A DNA stretch of 64,000 nucleotides from Leptospira ryugenii. GTDB lineage: Bacteria > Spirochaetota > Leptospiria > Leptospirales > Leptospiraceae. The translations under genes and the position numbers were made by a program. Shown here piece by piece: positions 8,450 to 17,870 of this stretch (the stretch's first letter is position 1; the number at the start of each line of letters is the position of its first letter). The stretch covers positions 682,001-746,000 of the forward strand of contig NZ_BFBB01000008.1 of the NCBI RefSeq assembly GCF_003114855.1, in the 5' to 3' direction. The notes beneath the pieces were generated by a model. It saw only the letters and a list, made by a program, of their open reading frames with translations, searched no databases and was not told the DNA's origin.

Positions 8450-10009
8450 TTAAAAACCAGACAGCGGAATGGCAAATTCTCGATTGCCAATGCCAGGGTA
8501 GGCAAACTCTAAGGAGAGTTGATAACGGTCTAGTATAGGATCTCTTTTGTAGTACAATCTCATATCCTGCTCTTGGGTTCTGTAAAAAAGATATTTACTT
8601 TTTATAAACTGAAACATCTTTCCATACTGAGTCTTTTCTGCATGGGAATAACCAGTTGGTGGGACATTGGGACTGATACTTGCAAATTTCAGGTTCCCAG
8701 TTAAGAATGTTTGGGGTTGGTCTAACAAAAATTGCGTTGGTACATTATTTGAAAAATCAACGATCAATGCGATCGAAACAGAATCACATTTCCATTTCAG
8801 TCGTACGCTTGGATCTTTTGTAGAAAAATCCTCTGTATGGATTTCCCACTCATTGGGTCCTTTACATATTGATTTTGATCTGTCATCAATGTTAGGTAAG
8901 TGAATCGTTTGATTTGGCGTTTGGGAAAATACAGAATTCTCATAACTTACCTGAGTGATTAGACCATGTGGAATGAAGAGATCACGCTCGATAAAAGATA
9001 TGTATTCTTTTGTGAAACTCTCACCTTTTGTTTTGATCATTTCCTCAAACAGTGATTTGCTGAGATTGTCTACAAATTCTGGATAAAATCTTGTGCTTGG
9101 ATCAGATTTCTGGACGGCTTTAAGGATTGTTTTGTCAGCCATCTCCTTTCCTACAAATAATCGGTACTTCCAAAGTAGACTTGGAATAAAGTGGAAGTCA
9201 GATTTAAAATTGGATTCTATATTTGGATTGTATAGACCCAGTGCGTTTTGTAGTTGAAAACCTCTAACAAAGAGTTGGCGTTTCACTTCAGGACAGGTAC
9301 GTGCATCATATAGGCTAGGGTAATCCAAAAAACTCGCAGCAAAATAATCGGAAAGGCCTTCACTCAATGATCTGCCGATAGAGTTTTCTCCCATATACTT
9401 TCCTGTAATTAAATGTGCATACTCGTGGTAGATAGCATCGGGACATGAGGCTGTATCAATAATTCTATCACTTGCAAACAGACTGATGCCTGGAAAGGAC
9501 CATTTTTGACCGAACCAGATTTCAGAGTCCTGGTTGAACTGGCTTGGGGGGATGGTCAATGCAGTGTTGCGTAATTTTACGTTTTTATCTGTGTATTCAT
9601 TGGGAGAGAATGCAAAGGGAGCATCAATTCGAATGATTGCCCTTGGTAGAGATTTCGCATCTTTCTGATCCAACTTGTCTAAGATCCCGATAAAATTTTG
9701 TTCTGCTTTGGAAAGATGATAGACTAAGGTCATGATTCTCTTATCTTTCATTGCTTCTTCCAAAGATATGATCTCTTCCGACATGCCTCTGTGGATTTCG
9801 AAATGTTCAAAGATGAGTTTTTTCTCTGAGGATAGATGTAATTCAGTAATCGGAATCTCTCGAGTCATAAACTTTCGTTTGTTTGTTTCCCAATCGAGGA
9901 TACTCACTTTTGGTTCATTTGCCAAAATTTGACTTACACTTGTTAATGCGAAACATAAAATAGCAAACTGGAATGAATGCCTAGATCTGTTTAAGAATTT
10001 GAATATCAT
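8450..10009 (-). CDS. Putative exported zinc metallopeptidase (HExxH)
   Basis: About 519 aa from ATG at 10009, with signal peptide (FAILCFALTSVSQILAN). A gluzincin-like active site is visible: HEYAHL (HExxH) followed 20-odd residues later by SLSEGLSDYFAA, where the Glu would be the third zinc ligand. The C-terminal 150 residues are beta-rich and unrecognised. The frame stays open to a TTG at 10072, but a strong stem-loop at 10030-10059 lies between the TTG and the ATG, so I prefer the ATG. No exact family can be named, and the substrate is unknown. Confidence 0.65.
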   Translation of the reverse strand: MIFKFLNRSRHSFQFAILCFALTSVSQILANEPKVSILDWETNKRKFMTREIPITELHLSSEKKLIFEHFEIHRGMSEEIISLEEAMKDKRIMTLVYHLSKAEQNFIGILDKLDQKDAKSLPRAIIRIDAPFAFSPNEYTDKNVKLRNTALTIPPSQFNQDSEIWFGQKWSFPGISLFASDRIIDTASCPDAIYHEYAHLITGKYMGENSIGRSLSEGLSDYFAASFLDYPSLYDARTCPEVKRQLFVRGFQLQNALGLYNPNIESNFKSDFHFIPSLLWKYRLFVGKEMADKTILKAVQKSDPSTRFYPEFVDNLSKSLFEEMIKTKGESFTKEYISFIERDLFIPHGLITQVSYENSVFSQTPNQTIHLPNIDDRSKSICKGPNEWEIHTEDFSTKDPSVRLKWKCDSVSIALIVDFSNNVPTQFLLDQPQTFLTGNLKFASISPNVPPTGYSHAEKTQYGKMFQFIKSKYLFYRTQEQDMRLYYKRDPILDRYQLSLEFAYPGIGNREFAIPLSGF

Positions 10010-10029
10010 AGTTGCTTGCCAAAGCGAAT

Positions 10030-10059
10030 CGTTTCCAAAGTTTTTTAGCTTTGGAAACG
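10030..10059 (-). terminator. Strong stem-loop after the 142-aa gene
   Basis: CGTTTCCAAAG and CTTTGGAAACG form an 11-bp stem with an 8-base loop, just downstream (minus strand) of the stop at 10074 and just upstream of the peptidase ATG. It is probably a terminator or a 5' leader structure; a T-run after the stem is lacking. Confidence 0.5.
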
Positions 10060-10073
10060 GATTCATTTTCAAT

Positions 10074-10502
10074 TTATAGCCCCACTACCGATGCTTCATA
10101 CAGCTTGCCGGTTGCTAAGGTAGTTGCTCCGCCTGAAGAGATGATTAAACCAACGAGAGCGACGACAGTTATAGATGCAGCTGTGTTTTTGAATACATCA
10201 AAATTATCTCCGTGAAGATAACTTCCCGTTGCTTTCTGCAATTTTACAGAACTTACGATCTTATCCCAATCTTGGTCTAGGGTACCCGCAAACTCTGCAT
10301 CCTTGATTGCCTTTGTAATCCTTGCATATTCTGCTGGAGAGACATGTGCTTGCACATAGGCATTTGCTTCCTTCACACTCATCCCACTTTTTACGATGGA
10401 TCGTGCTACTTCCGGTACGGAGCTTTGTGTTCTAATGCTTTCTGCAAAGGCAGTTTGCACAAAGAAGGCAAAAACGACTAATAAACTAATGTTTTTTTTC
10501 AT
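10074..10502 (-). CDS. Hypothetical exported protein
   Basis: 142 aa beginning with a clear signal peptide (MKKNISLLVVFAFFVQTAFA). The mature part has a helical, charged middle (SVKEANAYVQAHVSPAEYAR) and a hydrophobic C-terminal segment (ASITVVALVGLIISSGGATT) that may be a membrane anchor. I do not recognise a family. It sits upstream of the putative metallopeptidase on the same strand, separated by a hairpin. Confidence 0.6.
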   Translation of the reverse strand: MKKNISLLVVFAFFVQTAFAESIRTQSSVPEVARSIVKSGMSVKEANAYVQAHVSPAEYARITKAIKDAEFAGTLDQDWDKIVSSVKLQKATGSYLHGDNFDVFKNTAASITVVALVGLIISSGGATTLATGKLYEASVVGL

Positions 10503-10534
10503 GTTGAAATCCTTATGTTTTGTTTGATGGTTTC

Positions 10535-10798
10535 TCAGTGAGAGAACCTCATCACACTCTTAGGATACGGCTTCAGGGAAAAAAGTTCATCGTCTTGGAT
10601 CGAAGGAGGCAAAAAAGAATGTCCGCTTCGATCGAAGTGGACAAGTTGTGGTATTTTATTCAGAACCAACACAAATGGTCTTTCATTGCTATGCCCTAGC
10701 CATCCTTTAACAAAGATTCGGCAAACTTGGAAGTGATTTATACATGCGTCCACAAGTGCTTCAGTAGAAATCTTTCCCTTCCCACGCACTTGGGTCAT
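10535..10798 (-). CDS. Small hypothetical protein
   Basis: 87 aa with no signal peptide and no recognised motif. Composition is protein-like (KISTEALVDACINHFQVCRIFVKGW) and no longer frame competes on either strand. AAGG lies about 14 bases before the ATG, a weak ribosome binding site. It is followed on the same strand by the 142-aa exported protein. It could be spurious. Confidence 0.4.
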   Translation of the reverse strand: MTQVRGKGKISTEALVDACINHFQVCRIFVKGWLGHSNERPFVLVLNKIPQLVHFDRSGHSFLPPSIQDDELFSLKPYPKSVMRFSH

Positions 10799-10954
10799 TG
10801 CTGTGTTTACCTTGTGAAACCGATCCCTGAGCTAGAACATGAAACGGATTAGGTTACCGTTAAGCTTCGTTTCTTTGATTGATTGAATCATAAGAAAATG
10901 AAAGGATATTGGTGCAAAGACGATGGATTGATAACCAAAGGCTCTCCCTTGGAA

Positions 10955-12043
10955 TTACAATTGTCTTTCTCGAAATTCTCTCGGAGAAAGTCCTGTGATT
11001 TTTTTAAATGCTTCATTGAACGAGGACTTCGACCCAAACCCTACGTCATATGCAATGGCTAAAAAAGATCGATCAGGTTCTTTTTGGATCAATCTTTTTG
11101 CCTCCTCAATGCGGTATTGGTTGGTATATTGGTAGAAACTCATCTTCATCTCTGTATTTAAAAATTCTGAAATCTGATGTGTAGATAGATCCAAGCGATC
11201 TGCAATCTCTCTCAGACTTAGTTTTTCTTCTTGGTAGATTTTTTCATCGCGGTAGAGCTTCTCCAACTGTTTCCTGAGTTCTTTCAAATCTAGTTTTCCG
11301 ATCTGAGAGATTTTTGCTTTTTTTTCTTCGGCTACAATTTTTCGAACTTCCAAAAAAAAGTCCGGGAAGGCTTGCCTGAGAATATAAAGGATAATCAAAA
11401 AAGTCCCTATCGTAAATCCCGTCATGCGGTAATCTATCTGAGCTCCACGTATGAGAATACAAATAGCATTGAATGCTTCGAGGAGACAAAAAAGGATAAT
11501 GATAAGTCCAATTTTTATTGTTGTACTTTGTTTTAGAGATTGCCAACTAAACTGCTGAACGAGTCTTAAGAAAGCTTTTATCAAAAAGAAAAAGTAAACA
11601 AGCAGAGAGATAGAAACAAACATCCTGGGACGGTCTGCTAATCCCTCTGGCAGATACTCGATCCTTATCTCTTTTTGGTATACTTTCCAGGCGACGAGAC
11701 TTAACAGTAGAATCGAAGAAGGAATGAGTTTTAATCCTAATCTGCGAAAAGATCGAACGGAGCCGCTCGTGACACTTAGTAGGTATTCATCCAAAAATGC
11801 ACCTAACAAGGTAACGGCAACTGCCTCCGAGAGATAAAAGAAGGGCACCTCTAAAATCAAGCGTGTGGAAAGTAAGTAGAATTGGAAAAGAATATAGGCC
11901 GTAAAGAAAAATACAATTCCCAAGAGAGTTTGTTTCCGTGTTCTGTGGTAGCTAAAAAACTCTCCCACAGAATACATCAGTGCGGTAATTGCTGAACCTA
12001 ATAGAAAAGAATCAACCAAAGGATTCGCTATCTGGATTTTCAA
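10955..12043 (-). CDS. Membrane-bound AraC-family transcriptional regulator
   Basis: 362 aa. The first about 230 residues are six to seven hydrophobic helices; the last about 100 form an AraC/XylS DNA-binding domain with two helix-turn-helices: LREIADRLDLSTHQISEFLN, and FLAIAYDVGFGSKSSFNEAFK followed by the family signature GLSPREFRE. Such membrane-AraC fusions are common in leptospires. It starts at a TTG with GGAAAT upstream and follows the SDR gene after 25 bp, so the two are probably an operon and the regulator may control it. Confidence 0.85.
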   Translation of the reverse strand: MKIQIANPLVDSFLLGSAITALMYSVGEFFSYHRTRKQTLLGIVFFFTAYILFQFYLLSTRLILEVPFFYLSEAVAVTLLGAFLDEYLLSVTSGSVRSFRRLGLKLIPSSILLLSLVAWKVYQKEIRIEYLPEGLADRPRMFVSISLLVYFFFLIKAFLRLVQQFSWQSLKQSTTIKIGLIIILFCLLEAFNAICILIRGAQIDYRMTGFTIGTFLIILYILRQAFPDFFLEVRKIVAEEKKAKISQIGKLDLKELRKQLEKLYRDEKIYQEEKLSLREIADRLDLSTHQISEFLNTEMKMSFYQYTNQYRIEEAKRLIQKEPDRSFLAIAYDVGFGSKSSFNEAFKKITGLSPREFRERQL

Positions 12044-12068
12044 AAAATTTCCACGAGCAAGCGAAGAA

Positions 12069-13121
12069 TCAAATCAGTTTCATTGCTAATAATTGTTCTG
12101 CATGGTCAACAAAAGTTTCGGAAAGTGGGCGGTATTCTAATCCCAAATCCTTTACACTATAACTGTGGTCGATTTCCAGGGGTTGGTCTACGTTTTTCTC
12201 GGTATAAGACCAATTGAGTCCAAAAAACGGACCAATAAGATATACTAAAAATTTTGGTAAATTACCCGTTGGTAATGGGAATCTTTTTCCATAATGAGCT
12301 CTTAAGATATCAGCAGCACCTAACATAGGTAGAACCTGGTTAGAGAGAATATGCCGACCTTTTGCTTCTGCTCTAAATCCAGCTAATACATGTGCTTTGG
12401 CTACATCTCTCACATCTACAAATCCCATGCGTGTGTTGGGTACACCAGGACGGAATGCACCCTTAAGCATATTTCTCATAAAATCTACACTTGTGGCATC
12501 CAGTCGTTTTGAGAGAGAAGGGCCCATCACAAACGATGGATTGATTGTCAAAAGATCCCAACGATTTTGTTTATTTACAATTTCCCAAGCCTCGCGTTCC
12601 GCTACTGTCTTTGAATAAGAATAAGGTTGGTTTGTAAGAGAGCTTGTTGTATTCCAGTGTTCTTCTGTAAATGTGTGGTTCGGAACGGAAAGTGAATCAA
12701 TATTGTCTCCAAGGATTGCTGCGACGCTGGATGTTAAGACAACTCGTTTGACAGAAGATGTTTCATTGACAGTCTGTAGTACATTACGTGTGCCTTCCAA
12801 TGCAGGTTCTATCAATTGTTTTTGTGCGTCCTTGATCCCTGAGATGAAGAATGGCGAAGCAGTGTGGATTACAAGTTCTGCACCTTTCATTGCCTCATGG
12901 AAACTCCGGGCTTGTAGGAGATCTGCTTCAAAGAATTTTAGTTGGTTTGGGTATTGTTTCTGCAAATCGAGGAGGTGTTCGATTTTTCCGTGTTCTGACA
13001 ATTTACGAACAGTAGCGTGAACTGTTTTTCCGTCTTCTAACAGATAACGAATGATCCAAGAAGCGATGTAACCTGCTCCCCCTGTTACTAAGATAGGTGA
13101 TTTGGGATTGATACTGACCAT
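12069..13121 (-). CDS. NAD(P)-dependent extended SDR (dihydroflavonol-4-reductase/aldehyde reductase-like)
   Basis: 350 aa extended short-chain dehydrogenase. The Rossmann motif [11 protein letters not shown] is at the N-terminus, VIHTASPF marks the cofactor strand, and the catalytic YSYSK (YxxxK) is near residue 165 with an upstream catalytic-type Ser (VLTSSVAA). It probably reduces a small aldehyde or ketone in the cytoplasm; the substrate is unknown. It heads a two-gene unit with the AraC regulator downstream. Confidence 0.85.
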   Translation of the reverse strand: MVSINPKSPILVTGGAGYIASWIIRYLLEDGKTVHATVRKLSEHGKIEHLLDLQKQYPNQLKFFEADLLQARSFHEAMKGAELVIHTASPFFISGIKDAQKQLIEPALEGTRNVLQTVNETSSVKRVVLTSSVAAILGDNIDSLSVPNHTFTEEHWNTTSSLTNQPYSYSKTVAEREAWEIVNKQNRWDLLTINPSFVMGPSLSKRLDATSVDFMRNMLKGAFRPGVPNTRMGFVDVRDVAKAHVLAGFRAEAKGRHILSNQVLPMLGAADILRAHYGKRFPLPTGNLPKFLVYLIGPFFGLNWSYTEKNVDQPLEIDHSYSVKDLGLEYRPLSETFVDHAEQLLAMKLI

Positions 13122-13308
13122 GGTAGTTTCGAGTCTTTCGAGTGTGCTTTAGTCGGCAACCTTAATCTTTCTTCCAAGTGAAAACTCTCTTCCACCCAAA
13201 CCGATCTCTCGCTAGAAAAATTTCGAAGTTTGCTTTTAGGTAAGAGTATAGAAATTTCTTGTAGCGAACATTTTTGCAAAATACCCGCCACAAGATCCAA
13301 ATTCTATC

Positions 13309-14460
13309 CTAGAATTCTGTTCCGTCTACTTCAGATTGTTTGAATGTTTTTTTACCTTCGGTAGTGAGGACATGATAATTCGTACCTTCTTGGATGATCA
13401 CGCCTTGGATACGGTTTCCATTCTTAAGAATGAGTGTTTCGGTAGATTTACCTGTGATTTCTTCTATACGTTTAAGCAAAGACTCCTTTCTTTCTTTTGT
13501 TCTTACGCTAATCTCTGTTTTACGGCTTGTTTCGCTTTCTAGTTTTTGTTTTTCTATCGCAATTAATTCTTCAAACTCTTTCAGCTGTGTTTGTACATCT
13601 TTATTGTTTGAGGACTCAACTTTGATTGGCGATTGGCTTGCAACTTTATCTACTATTTTTGTTTTTACTTCTTCTGGGCTTTTGATTCCCTCATCTAGTT
13701 TTTGAGAGGCCGCTGAAATATCTCCCTTTTTTAGAGATTCTTTTATTTTTGGTAAACTCTCTCTCAATCCTGTGTCTTTTAAAATTTGATCCGTATACGT
13801 TTTCGTAATGGTTACTTTTTGACCTGCTTCAATGATTTGTTCTTTGTTTTGAAGTGTAGTGACCAATGCATTTACAGCCTGCGATTTTGTTTTTAGCTCA
13901 TCTGGTAACGCCTCGATTTCAGAAATATTCGGTCTTGTAGCAACAGCTCCCTCTAGCACTTGTAAGTCGACATCACCACTGTTATTGATCTTGGCAGAAA
14001 AACTAGTCCCTCGAACGCCTGCAACCATTGTCGGCATCGTAACCGATACCTTATGATTTTTGGGAAGTTTGTTGTTTATTTTAAAAAGTGCCGTACCTTT
14101 TCTGAGTACGAGATTGACTTCTTTTTTATCAGGAAGATTTGAAGGCGATAGAGAAAATTCTGAATCGGCTTTGACACGGATCACAACTCCTGAATCAGAA
14201 TCAAGGATCTGCATATCACAAAGAGATTTTTTGCCAGTGAGGAGAACATCGGATTCTGTTATTGTATCGCCTAGCGAAAGTTTTTTGTCATTGGTCCTAA
14301 CGTCGCCCACAACGAAAATGACAACTGCACTCGTTTGATTTGAGGTGGATGAGTTTTCAAATTTTGAGTCTGTAGTCCCGTTTGATTGACTTTCACCCTT
14401 CTTACAAGCTAAGGAAAATAATAAAAGAATTGCTAATGAGATCTTTAATTTGTGAATCAT
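13309..14460 (-). CDS. FecR-domain lipoprotein
   Basis: 383 aa lipoprotein (FSLAC lipobox). A FecR-like domain covers about residues 45-180: VVGDVRTNDKKLSLGDTI, the strand LRKGTALFKINNK and TMVAGVRGTSFSAKI, which is the typical FecR core. The C-terminal 150 residues are charged and coiled-coil-like (LKEFEELIAIEKQKLESE), ending in a small beta segment (LKNGNRIQGVIIQEGTNYHV). No FecI sigma factor or TonB receptor is adjacent, so it is more likely a surface or periplasmic structural protein than a FecIR regulator. Start ATG has AGAGGA upstream. Confidence 0.8.
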   Translation of the reverse strand: MIHKLKISLAILLLFSLACKKGESQSNGTTDSKFENSSTSNQTSAVVIFVVGDVRTNDKKLSLGDTITESDVLLTGKKSLCDMQILDSDSGVVIRVKADSEFSLSPSNLPDKKEVNLVLRKGTALFKINNKLPKNHKVSVTMPTMVAGVRGTSFSAKINNSGDVDLQVLEGAVATRPNISEIEALPDELKTKSQAVNALVTTLQNKEQIIEAGQKVTITKTYTDQILKDTGLRESLPKIKESLKKGDISAASQKLDEGIKSPEEVKTKIVDKVASQSPIKVESSNNKDVQTQLKEFEELIAIEKQKLESETSRKTEISVRTKERKESLLKRIEEITGKSTETLILKNGNRIQGVIIQEGTNYHVLTTEGKKTFKQSEVDGTEF

Positions 14461-14638
14461 AGTGTTCCTCTAGTCATACAATTAAGTGAGTCAAATTTTT
14501 TTGATTAGCCAAGCAAAATATTTCTATTTTGATCTCCTTAAGAGTGAAGATTCAACACTTAAAGATAAAATCTGTTCATTCTCAAACGGTAAATGCAGTA
14601 AGGAACAGTTTGTCTGCTCCCTATCTTCCATTTCTTTC

Positions 14639-16261
14639 CTAAATTGGAATACCTTCTTCGATCCAGACCGAAACAGAACCACCTCTACAGACAAACTCTG
14701 CCCAACCATGCTCATTTGTTTGGATCGCATCTGGACATTCCCCCATGAGATCTCTGTATCTCTGGTTTGGTTTCCCTGTTTCCATCCACTTTCTCCCTTC
14801 GGCACCATCGCTTAAGAGGACAGCCAAGCTATGAGGATGACTCGGACTACCTAACCTTGTCCATCCTATGCAATTGAAATGATCAATATAATCGTATTGC
14901 GGGCCATGTGCGTAGAATTGCCTCGCACTCATCAGTAAATCTAATTTTGATCGTAAAGATGGAATGTTGATTTCATATTGGTTGCCATCTTTTCCTTTGT
15001 CAACGTATTGAGCACCATAGTAGTCAGCAAAAAAAATACATGGGTAACCTTGGGAACGTAAGAGTATCATCGCATATGCTAATGGTTTAAACCAAGTTTC
15101 GACTGGAGATTCCAGGGCTTGCAAGGGTTGTGTGTCATGGTTTTCAACAATGGTCACGGCAAAGAGCGGAAACTCCTTCATCAAGGTATTGTCAAAGATG
15201 GTGCGCATGTCAAAATTCCCACCCGAGCGACTCGCTTTATGAAAGTTCAAATGCAGAGGTGCATCAAATAAATCCATTCGTCCTCCTGCATTTCCAATGT
15301 ACCAAGCAAGAGTTGGAAGATCATAGGTCCAATATTCACCCACACAATATAAATCTTTTTTTGCGTAAGCTTCCAATGCATCCAACCAGGTATTAAAAAA
15401 ATCTCCATTGATATGTTTTAAAGCATCCAAACGAAAGCCATCTGCTCCTAATAGATCTAAAGACCACTTCCCCCAATGAATGAGTTCTTGTATGACTTCT
15501 GGGTGATTCATATCTAAATCACAACCCATCAAATAGTCAAAGTTACCTGATTCCAAATCAACTTTTCCTTCGAAATCCTTTCCCTTCATTTTCCAAATTG
15601 CTTTAAAATTTGGATCTAAAGAATTGTAATCTACAGAATCAAAATGTTGCCAATTCCATTTCATGGTGGAGTATTGATCTCTTCTGCCTGGAAATTGAAA
15701 TCCAGTCCATGCCCGGATTTTTCTTGTCTCGCCTAAGGAATGATTTCTGTTTTGTGGATGGTATGGTGTAGCTTCAAATTCTTCTTCAAAGTCTGCTCCC
15801 ATTCTATGGTTTAGAACGACGTCGATATATGTCTGAATTCCTTTTTCTTTCAGTAGTTTCACAGCATTCACATATTCTGATTTGGTTCCATATTTCGTAC
15901 GGACTGTTCCTTTTTGGTCAAATTCACCTAGGTCAAATAAATCATACACTCCATAGCCCACATCATTGGCCCCACCTAAACCTTTGTAGGCGGGTGGAAG
16001 CCAGAGGGCACTAAATCCTACCTTAGCTAAATTCTCTGTTTCCTCGGAGAGAAATTTCCAAAGTGAACCATCTGAAGGATAATACCAATGGAAGAATTGC
16101 ATCATTGTTCCATTGAACTCTTCTGAAGGTTTTCTGGCCTCTATTGAACCTATATGATCGACAGACCATGTCTTTAACTCAGTTGCTATTTCCTCTGCAC
16201 CCAAGGGCAATGACTTGGTTCTGGTTTGGAATTCGGATTGGAATGAATGGAAGGAAGACAT
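14639..16261 (-). CDS. Alpha-amylase, GH13, probably cytoplasmic
   Basis: 540 aa from ATG 16261. Hydrolyses alpha-1,4 linkages in maltodextrin/glycogen. GH13 regions seen: DVVLNHRMGAD (region I), GFRLDALKH (region II, nucleophile Asp), VGEYW (region III, acid/base Glu) and IVENHDTQ (region IV). The opening TMMQFFHWYYPSDGSLW is typical of the liquefying-amylase group without signal peptide. The frame remains open to a TTG at 16354; the extra 31 residues show no export signal, so I prefer the ATG. No other glycogen gene is nearby. Confidence 0.88.
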   Translation of the reverse strand: MSSFHSFQSEFQTRTKSLPLGAEEIATELKTWSVDHIGSIEARKPSEEFNGTMMQFFHWYYPSDGSLWKFLSEETENLAKVGFSALWLPPAYKGLGGANDVGYGVYDLFDLGEFDQKGTVRTKYGTKSEYVNAVKLLKEKGIQTYIDVVLNHRMGADFEEEFEATPYHPQNRNHSLGETRKIRAWTGFQFPGRRDQYSTMKWNWQHFDSVDYNSLDPNFKAIWKMKGKDFEGKVDLESGNFDYLMGCDLDMNHPEVIQELIHWGKWSLDLLGADGFRLDALKHINGDFFNTWLDALEAYAKKDLYCVGEYWTYDLPTLAWYIGNAGGRMDLFDAPLHLNFHKASRSGGNFDMRTIFDNTLMKEFPLFAVTIVENHDTQPLQALESPVETWFKPLAYAMILLRSQGYPCIFFADYYGAQYVDKGKDGNQYEINIPSLRSKLDLLMSARQFYAHGPQYDYIDHFNCIGWTRLGSPSHPHSLAVLLSDGAEGRKWMETGKPNQRYRDLMGECPDAIQTNEHGWAEFVCRGGSVSVWIEEGIPI

Positions 16262-16428
16262 ACGGCCCCCAAATCGAATGGATTTGTGTAAGATCTTAGG
16301 AGCATACACGAACCAAGGGAAAGAAACAAGGATTTCTTTTCTCCCTGTCTCCAAGAATATGATAAGATTTTAACCTAAGTTAAAAAAAAACAAGCCTTTG
16401 CAATTCTCTATTCTTTAGGAGAAAAACA

Positions 16429-17244
16429 ATGAATCTTAAGCCAAAGCTCATTTCCCTTTTCATCATCAGCATTCTCTCGGGAGGATTTTTCCCAGTGTCT
16501 GCCAAACCAAAAATCTTAATCGTGATGAGTGCCGCATCCACATTGGCCTTGGATAATAACCCAAGCTACCCAACGGGAGTGTTTATAAATGAACTCTATG
16601 AACCCATTCGCACCCTTGACCAAAAAGGATACGACTTGGTCTTTGCAAGTCCCAAGGGAAAACCAGCTACTATGGATCCTGAAAGCTTAAAGGATAAATA
16701 TTGGGAAAGCAAAGAAGCAAAAGAAGAAGCCATTCGTTTCTTACAAAGGAACGCCTCCTTCCAAAATCCAGAGGTTTTAGAATTGGTACTTCCTAAAAGT
16801 AAGTCGTTCCAAGGTTTACTGATCCCAGGTGGGCAAGGATTGATGTCAGACCTTTTGTATGATCCCACTCTTCCTAAATTACTCGAGACGTTTCAAAAAG
16901 AGAACAAAGCCATTGGACTTGTTTGCCATGCACCAGCCTTGCTCACAACTTTAGACCAAAGTGGGGATGCTGAGAACTTTCTATTTAAAGGGTACAGAGT
17001 GAACTCTGTGACAAGTATGGAAGAGTGGTTCATTGAAACTTTTGTGATGAAAGGTACTCCAAAGGTGCGAAAGATATCCTCTCTACTTGAAAAAAGAGGT
17101 ATGGTTTATGAATCTTCCTTTTTACCCGGTAGGCCGTACGCCGTCCGAGACCGCAATTTGGTGACATCCCAGAATCCGTTTTCTGGTACACGCTTCACCG
17201 AACTGTATGTCGAGGCTTTGGACTCTTTGGCGCAAAAACCCTAG
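16429..17244 (+). CDS. Exported DJ-1/PfpI-family protein (class I glutamine amidotransferase-like)
   Basis: 271 aa with a signal peptide (LISLFIISILSGGFFPVSA). The DJ-1/PfpI fold is shown by KILIVMSAAS, FASPKGKPATMDPESL, the LIPGGQGLMSDL strand and the nucleophile elbow GLVCHAPALL, whose Cys is the conserved reactive residue. Family members include Hsp31-like glyoxalases/chaperones; which activity applies here cannot be told. AGGAG precedes the ATG. Its last 50 bp overlap the convergent Crp-like gene. Confidence 0.85.
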   Translation: MNLKPKLISLFIISILSGGFFPVSAKPKILIVMSAASTLALDNNPSYPTGVFINELYEPIRTLDQKGYDLVFASPKGKPATMDPESLKDKYWESKEAKEEAIRFLQRNASFQNPEVLELVLPKSKSFQGLLIPGGQGLMSDLLYDPTLPKLLETFQKENKAIGLVCHAPALLTTLDQSGDAENFLFKGYRVNSVTSMEEWFIETFVMKGTPKVRKISSLLEKRGMVYESSFLPGRPYAVRDRNLVTSQNPFSGTRFTELYVEALDSLAQKP

Positions 17245-17770
17245 CTTTGATTCGGCTTAGGGCGACATTTGTAATCCCTAGGTAGGCCGCCTGGTCTATC
17301 TGGGAGATGGAATCCAAATGCTCTCGGTATTGTTCTAGGAATTTTTTATACCGTTCTTCTGGTTCCAGAAGGAGAAAATCGGCAACTCTCTCTTCTTTTT
17401 TTAAATACAATTCGGAGAGAAAATCATTCAAAATAGAAAGGTAGGAATTGGATTGGGATAAGGTTTCGAACAAGAGTCGTGAGGGAAGCACAATCACTTC
17501 ACTCCTTTCCATGGCTTGGATCAAATAAGTAGACGGTTTTTTTTGTAAGATACTTGGGATACTTCCCAAAAGACCTCCTGGAAAGACAAAGGATTTGATC
17601 CATTCTTTTTTCCCACGTTTGTATACAAGTTTAAAGCAACCGGACACTATGTATCCGATTGAATCCAAAGCTAGTCCTTGTTTTGCGAATAGTTCTTTTT
17701 TCCGTAAGGAAATAAGCCTTCCTTTTGAGTGGAAGAGGGAGAGGAGTGCTTCTTGGGACTTAGGTAACAT
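17195..17770 (-). CDS. Crp/Fnr-type cyclic nucleotide-binding regulator
   Basis: 191 aa. A cNMP-binding jelly roll occupies about residues 10-120 (LRKKELFAKQGLALDSIGYIVSGCFKL). The C-terminal part, LDSISQIDQAAYLGITNVALSRIKAR, is a helix-turn-helix of the Crp type. The cAMP phosphate-binding Arg/Glu loop is not obvious, so it may bind another ligand or none. It overlaps the convergent DJ-1-like gene and lies just beyond the distal end of the CRISPR array; no functional link to CRISPR is implied. Confidence 0.8.
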   Translation of the reverse strand: MLPKSQEALLSLFHSKGRLISLRKKELFAKQGLALDSIGYIVSGCFKLVYKRGKKEWIKSFVFPGGLLGSIPSILQKKPSTYLIQAMERSEVIVLPSRLLFETLSQSNSYLSILNDFLSELYLKKEERVADFLLLEPEERYKKFLEQYREHLDSISQIDQAAYLGITNVALSRIKARVFAPKSPKPRHTVR

Positions 17771-17870
17771 CTAATGAGTAGAACTTTGCATCTTTGGTGA
17801 ATGGATTACAAGCCTTTTAGTCGGAGATGGCGAAAATCCGGATGACCTGTTCGATAGATACCAATCAGAA

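Noticed and set aside
13088..13300. 70-codon frame between the SDR and FecR genes
   Set aside because: It overlaps the start of the SDR gene and shows no protein-like pattern.
13309..14460. FecR protein as part of a FecI-FecR-TonB iron regulon
   Set aside because: No sigma factor or TonB-dependent receptor is adjacent and the protein is a lipoprotein rather than an inner-membrane anti-sigma factor.
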